A DNA stretch of 64,000 bases from Botryotinia globosa (Eukaryota; Ascomycota; Leotiomycetes; Helotiales; Sclerotiniaceae): the NCBI GenBank assembly GCA_014898425.1, contig RCSZ01000017.1, positions 558,001-622,000 of the forward strand, read 5' to 3'. Shown piece by piece: positions 59,000 through 64,000 of the stretch (the stretch's first letter is position 1; each line of letters opens with the position of its first letter). Below the pieces are notes generated by a model, which was not told the origin of the DNA, made no database searches, and worked only from the letters and a program-made list of their open reading frames with translations. A program made the translations under genes and the position numbers.

Positions 59000-61438
59000 A
59001 TGGATCCACTATCAGTAACTGCGAGCGTGATAGCTGTTGCTACGCTCGCAGAACAGATTGGTTCAGCCTTATCAGAACTGCGAGCGCTTTGCAAGCAATC
59101 GCCAGGTAAGCTCCACGCACTAAGCAAAGAAATATCCGACATTGAAGTAGTTCTATATCAGGTCGGTAGAGTCGTTGAAGAACGATCGAGATCCTCTATT
59201 CAGATCTCACAAATAGACACGATATCTATTCCAAACATTTTGCAGAGGGCGGAGCTGAAATTGAAGGAGTTAAAGACAATCATCGAACGTCTCACTGCAT
59301 TAACAATCAAGAATGGAGCCATCGTTTTCCAAATACGCCTTTGGCAAAAAGAACAATCCAAGATAAAAAGTCTACAGGAAGAGATAAGAGGAATTAAATG
59401 TAGCTTCAATCTTATTCTCGGGGCTTCTAACTCGTATGCACAAACTCCTTCGTGACATCTTGAAGCCACAATGGGCAGATAGATACACAAGCTAATCTGG
59501 ATCCCAGGCGGGAGATGATGCGTGTCCGTCTCGATCTCGAGACATTGTCTACAGTCACCAAACAAACTGCTCAAGCACAAAGCACTTCCTGGGAGGATTT
59601 TCTTCGCGACATAACCTCCCACCATGAAAATGTTGAAGAGACACTCAATCACACATATCAACAGGTTGACGAGAGGATTAGTCGAGTTGAGTAAATGCTG
59701 AAGAATCAGTCAACTCAGATCCAAAACAGTCAGTTTCTTCAAGTTGGTCCTTCTTGCAATATGGGTCCTCCAGCATCTCGACAACGCTTATCTAGATCAA
59801 TCAGCAAAGAGAGACCGCCAAAGATGCCCAATCGCCCCGAAGCCGTGGACGTTCGGCTCACCCACTACGCGAGCATTTGTCGTGCGGGCTGTATATGTGC
59901 ATGTCACTCCCAAACAAAATCTAGCACACCTGGATTCATGGATCGCGTCCTCGGTTAACTCTTCGTCAGATATGCCGGAATGCCTCTTCTCAATCAGAAA
60001 TGCGATACTGCCTCATGCGAGAAATCACAATCTCCTCATATGAGCTTCGAATACTGGTTTCCTTTGGGCTTTTGTTGGTCTCGGATAATTTGTCTCCAGT
60101 TGGGATATCAACCAAATGTTGGACCACAAATGTCTCTAACCACCCTAAGGCGAGTTTCAGACTCTGCCCAGTGTGTCAATTCTGCTTTGAAGGTAACATT
60201 GAAGGGCTGAAAAATCTTTTCATGAGCGGAATAGCATCACCTCGTGATGTTAGCACTACTCGGGGAGATTCTTTACTTCGCGTGAGTGGAAACCACCCGT
60301 AACATCTGTTATTATTACTAATTAGCAGATATAGTGGGCATTGTATGGCCAGCAGTACGAGACTTGTAAGTTCTTATTATCTGCAGACGCAGACGCTGAT
60401 TACAAGTATGTTATTTCATTCGTTAGACCCCAAGGGCTTAGACTAATCTTCTACTCTAGACCAATATCTCTCAATGATGAATGCCCTAGTGACAAAGCTT
60501 GTGATGTTATTCTTCGTGGTGGAATATCCGAGAGGATCATTGAGATTCTAAGACTGCTGGGTGCTAGTAGTGATTTTGTAGAGAACCAAAATTTCGCCGC
60601 CATTCGCCAGATCGTTCTGAGATTGTCAATGAAAGATTTGGAAGAAGAGATTCTACGAAATCCCAGTCAAGTTGATATTCCTGATGCAATGGGCCGAACT
60701 GCGCTTGAATGGGCAGCAGCTCGAGGAGATGAACGCTCGGTGATATCATTACTGAGTTATGGCGCCGATCCCAACAACATAGACCACAAACTAAACACGC
60801 CCCTTGCATTATCAAACCAGAATCATACCGTGTGTGTTAGACTACTTCTCGAAGCTGGAGCGTATCCGGATCCTGTACTTCCAAACGGCATTAAATTCGG
60901 CAGTCCTTTGAATTGCGCGGCGCGAAATGCTTCAGATCCCTTGTTACTTAAAACTCTACTCGATTTCAATGCAGACGTTGAAGCTAGCAATATCGATGGC
61001 GCTACGCCATTACTGCAAGTCGCCCGTGGTAACAGCGCCCGTCACGCGATGCTACTCTTGGAATATGAAGCTAACATCAACGTAACATCAAAAGCTGGAC
61101 GTACACCACTTACGACCGCCATAATACATAACAATCATAATGTCCTCCAATTACTGCTCGATTGCTGGTATGAATATAGCGAATGTCCTCACTTAAAGAG
61201 ACCCCATCTTCTTGGACTCGTTGCTCAATATGCAGATTTGGATAATATATTCATTCTTGTTTCTACCAACCACCTAAGAATCAAATTTGACAAAAATTAC
61301 GTGTTTGGGGATTTCATCACCAGGTTACGAGAGAGATCTAAAGTTACGGATATATTACTCACTGCTTTTGAAGATCTACTCAACGTTATTAATCTGGGTG
61401 CAGCAGAGTACAGAAGTATAGAGAGCGCCATGAATTAG
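59000..61438 (+). pseudogene. ankyrin-repeat protein with fungal STAND-type N-terminal domain, disrupted
   Basis: Exon 1 (59000-59433) starts MDPLSVTASVIAVATLAEQIG, the fungal N-terminal domain found before NACHT or ankyrin regions. Exon 2 begins at 59508 and is cut by TAA at 59692-59694 and at 59956-59958, both in frame, with a 1-nt loss near 60190. Exon junctions at 60281/60335 and 60405/60460 remain perfect. Ankyrin repeats follow (GRTALEWAAARGDERSVISLL, LNTPLALSNQNHTVCVRLLLE, GATPLLQVARGNSARHAMLLL, GRTPLTTAIIHNNHNVLQLLL). At the 3' end another frame resumes after the TAG at 61438 and runs to about 61563 (acidic, GEFDEEDSDECYEEA), suggesting a second frameshift near 61410. The locus is therefore a pseudogene, unless the sequence contains errors. 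Shorter truncated products are possible. Confidence 0.8.
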
Positions 61439-61563
61439 TACACGGAGAGTTCGACGAAGAAGACTCCGATGAATGTTATGAAGAAGCACAGGAAGTCTTG
61501 ACGACCATGTCGCCTGATTTGGGATGTCCTTTTATCAGATTGGCAAAGAGAGCTACTATCTGA

Positions 61564-62005
61564 TAAAAATCTGTATTATCGGTTTGCATTCACTTAAAAA
61601 CATTTGAGAAAGAATCTGAATGAAGTGTTGGAGATTGACCTGGTTTCTGGAACCCCTAAGAATGTATGGGGTTGTGTTGGAACGGGGATTTTGTCAAGAA
61701 AAATCGAAATCAGGCGTCAAAAAGAACAATTGTAGAGAAGCACTTTAATTTTCAAGGAATAGCTTTAGTTATCGTATACCTAGTTTTGGATAGCATCGAT
61801 CCACGAATGAATCAATACAATTCAATAATAGTTAAATACCTAGTGTCTGTCTTCAACTTCCAAGCTTCCCCGCCATTGATCATCAAACCTGTATCAGGGA
61901 GTTCTCCCCCTTCCTCTTCATCTCCTTGACTACTAGCACAGCCGTATAATTATATCAAAACTTCAGCTACTACCCTCTCTCAACCATCATAAACATACAT
62001 ATCCA
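61564..62005. other. intergenic
   Basis: About 440 bp, a 3' flank shared by the pseudogene and the next minus-strand gene. No feature is seen. Confidence 0.5.
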
Positions 62006-62743
62006 TCATCTCGATCGAAAATGTTTCTCCGTGTCTAACTTAGCTTCCTCCGACGCGCATCCAATAGTATTATCTCCCAGCCTCCACGTATCCCCAATAC
62101 TCTCCCTCACAGATGCCTCAACATCGCCCATCAATTCCTCCACAACCTCCTTCTCCAACGGAACTGTCCTCCTCTTCCCATCCGCCCCAAACAATATCAC
62201 CCCATGCGCATACAACATAGTCTGAACCGCTTTAATACTAATATTATCCCACGAATACAAACCGCCCGGTTCCGTATGCGGAATATTATGAATCGCTATA
62301 CGTGGAGGCGTCGAATAGGTAGTTCGAATAACAACACTATATGCATCTGGTCCATGAAGCGGTCGCGGTTCCATCTTTGTTCCGTCGGGATTCAAACATT
62401 CGAGAGCGGCAGATATGGTATAGCGCACATTATATACGAGATCGCCGGGATGATATACTTCATATGGGGCGATCAGCGGCATGACCGAATTCGACGCCAT
62501 GAGATGTCTATGCCGTTGAATTCTCATCTCCATGAGGTTTTGGGGTACCCCGTCGGCTTCTCCCTCACTGAATCTTTGGTATATGTTGGGAAAGTAGGTT
62601 CCTCTGTTTCTTTGCCAGTCGTAAGTTACGGTGGGCAAGTGTTGAAGATCGGTTAGAACGGTTTTACGGTGGATGAGCTGTTGGTAGAGTTTTTCTCGGC
62701 GGCTGACGGGGGCTGTCCCGTTGACATATATAGGGATGGGCAT
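62006..62743 (-). CDS. hypothetical conserved-looking protein
   Basis: A single frame of 245 codons from ATG 62743. The frame is open about 20 codons further upstream without ATG (including KPRKRLVLPQ), so a 5' exon may be missing. The protein is soluble in character and rich in Pro, Arg and Tyr. It has PTVTYDWQRNRGTYFPNIYQ, a YEVYHPGDLVYNVRYTISAA segment, then KAVQTMLYAHGVILF and a polar acidic C-terminus. I do not recognise the family. The length, C-biased third positions and internal consistency support a real gene. Confidence 0.6.
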   Translation of the reverse strand: MPIPIYVNGTAPVSRREKLYQQLIHRKTVLTDLQHLPTVTYDWQRNRGTYFPNIYQRFSEGEADGVPQNLMEMRIQRHRHLMASNSVMPLIAPYEVYHPGDLVYNVRYTISAALECLNPDGTKMEPRPLHGPDAYSVVIRTTYSTPPRIAIHNIPHTEPGGLYSWDNISIKAVQTMLYAHGVILFGADGKRRTVPLEKEVVEELMGDVEASVRESIGDTWRLGDNTIGCASEEAKLDTEKHFRSR

Positions 62744-64000
62744 ATCGTATTCCGGCTGCTGTTGAGGAAGAACCAATCTCTTTCTTGGTTTTGTTGCGTC
62801 AAGTCAATTCAAAATACTCAATGATGGGGATCCAAAATCGGGGTTGCTAGCATTGATTGTGTATAGGAAGGTGTTTGAAATTTTTACGTGTTATTTCACT
62901 TAAGCCTGTCACCCGCTTCTAAGCTTCTCAGCAAAAGAGAAGCCAGCAGGAACATTCAAGAGGGGGAAAGTTTCTTCATCAACACTTGCCTTTTGTATTC
63001 CAAATCCATTTTTCCTCAAGAAACGAACTATCATTTCCAATGAAAGACAAAAGGAACATTGCAAAAACTTTATCAAACACTGAGGCATTCCAAACAAGCA
63101 ATGGGAGTTTTGAAGTTTGTATGAACCCCATTCCCAATACCGCTTTTGAATCAAATCACTTGACGTATTCCTACCAGATCACGACTTCGTTTTTCTGAGT
63201 TCTTCATCATTATGTCCTCAACTTCACTACCCATGTCACCCTCTCAAATGATTTCCATTCTTAAATACTTGCTACCTTAAAACCTCCACCGCTCTACAGC
63301 ACACCCCCTCCTTCCCTCCTTCCCCTCTTCCCACCTTCTCCCCATCTCCCCATCTCCACCAACAATCAAAATTCTACATACAAACCCCCCAAAACTCCAT
63401 CAGTAACACTCATAATAACCATCGTATATCAACAACAAGTTCCCCAAACGCCACGATCAACGTTATCATGCTTGAAGCGGGGAACTCCTCGTGAATACTG
63501 AAATACAAATCTTCATAGCTACCAGAAAGTCGCATTTAAATTGTTGTTTGGTGGATGAAATAGATTGATTATTTTAGGATGTTGAGCATTTGGGGATGGA
63601 AAGTTGGATGGGAATGATGATGGTGGGTATAAGGCGACTTCGTATTTGAGAAAAGATTTCGAGATATGGAATTTGGTGATGGGTAACTAGTCTGTGAGGA
63701 AAGTCTCTTGTAGCTTATATTGTTTGTGACTTGGTCGCTTAGACGATTGCGATGGTTTATTTAATTTTCCCAAATGCTAATTGTATCATTCTCCAGTTAT
63801 CTGAAAATTTCCTAATCCAGGGCTTTACGCGAGAAAAACTTAAAGTCCCGTGATAAATATATACATACCTATATACACATCATACATACACAATGATCCA
63901 TGCCACTACAACCACTTTCCTCTCAATCCCCCCATACCTCTAACCCCCCGTTGTCCCCTGGCTCAAACAAAAGTCCTCACTCAGCACCCACTATCTGCCC
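62744..64000. other. intergenic to window end
   Basis: A minus-strand frame of about 80 codons (62909-63154) reads like protein (MIVRFLRKNGFGIQKASVDE) but lacks any link to the gene downstream. C-rich low-complexity sequence occupies about 63290-63400 and 63900-63960. Confidence 0.45.

Noticed and set aside
62909..63154. Possible 5' exon for the hypothetical gene at 62006-62743
   Set aside because: It ends in its own stop, and I could not find donor and acceptor sites joining it in phase to the downstream frame.

Overview
The window looks like nuclear DNA of a filamentous ascomycete. The genes carry many short introns (about 45-90 nt, GTANGT donors, YAG acceptors), gene density is moderate, and the proteins are fungal types (YTP1, RTA1, Rbd2, DAM1, Zn2Cys6 and NmrA-like families). 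A secreted GH28 endopolygalacturonase and the general sequence character suggest a plant-associated Leotiomycete, probably Sclerotiniaceae (Botrytis/Sclerotinia-like). That placement is inference only. All exon models below were made by eye from splice signals, reading-frame continuity and family knowledge.

Region 1 (about 1.7-38.6 kb) holds conserved housekeeping genes. In order these are: YTP1-like membrane protein (-), SAGA deubiquitinase UBP8/USP22 (-), LACTB2-like metallo-beta-lactamase (+), EFM5 lysine methyltransferase (-), complex I 40 kDa/NDUFA9 subunit (-), proteasome lid subunit RPN9 (+), GPI transamidase GAA1 (-), rhomboid RBD2 (-), mitochondrial aconitase (-), BUD20 zinc-finger ribosome factor (+), DASH subunit DAM1 (-), a Sec14/CRAL-TRIO protein (+), an HNT1-type HIT protein (-), tRNA-Ser(UGA) (+), tRNA-Ile(AAU) (-) and an alkenal/quinone-type reductase (-). 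Several share divergent promoters (UBP8/MBL, NDUFA9/RPN9, aconitase/BUD20, DAM1/Sec14-like). Others converge closely; MBL and EFM5 stops are about 50 bp apart. Two large gene-free islands (3.66-7.68 kb and 19.95-24.07 kb) are rich in microsatellites.

Region 2 (about 38.6-64 kb) is accessory in character. It contains a polygalacturonase (-), a hypothetical serine-rich ORF, a SAM methyltransferase (-), an RTA1-like 7-TM protein (+), a Zn2Cys6 regulator (+), two NmrA/isoflavone-reductase-like oxidoreductases (- and +) and a conserved hypothetical protein (-). Between them lie at least three decayed loci: an unidentified minus-strand relic (43.7-44.5 kb), an isopenicillin-N-epimerase-like aminotransferase pseudogene (57.5-58.5 kb) and an ankyrin/STAND-N-like pseudogene (59.0-61.6 kb). 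A possible fourth is at 50.5-51.3 kb. In these three loci every in-frame stop can be explained by a single C-to-T change on the coding strand.

The most notable gene-structure features are four coding exons of only 13-15 nt (in the MBL, NDUFA9, GAA1 and HIT genes), a GC-AG intron in the HIT gene, and a rhomboid whose presumed catalytic serine codon is split by an intron. I found no CRISPR array, no intact transposon and no clearly novel system.
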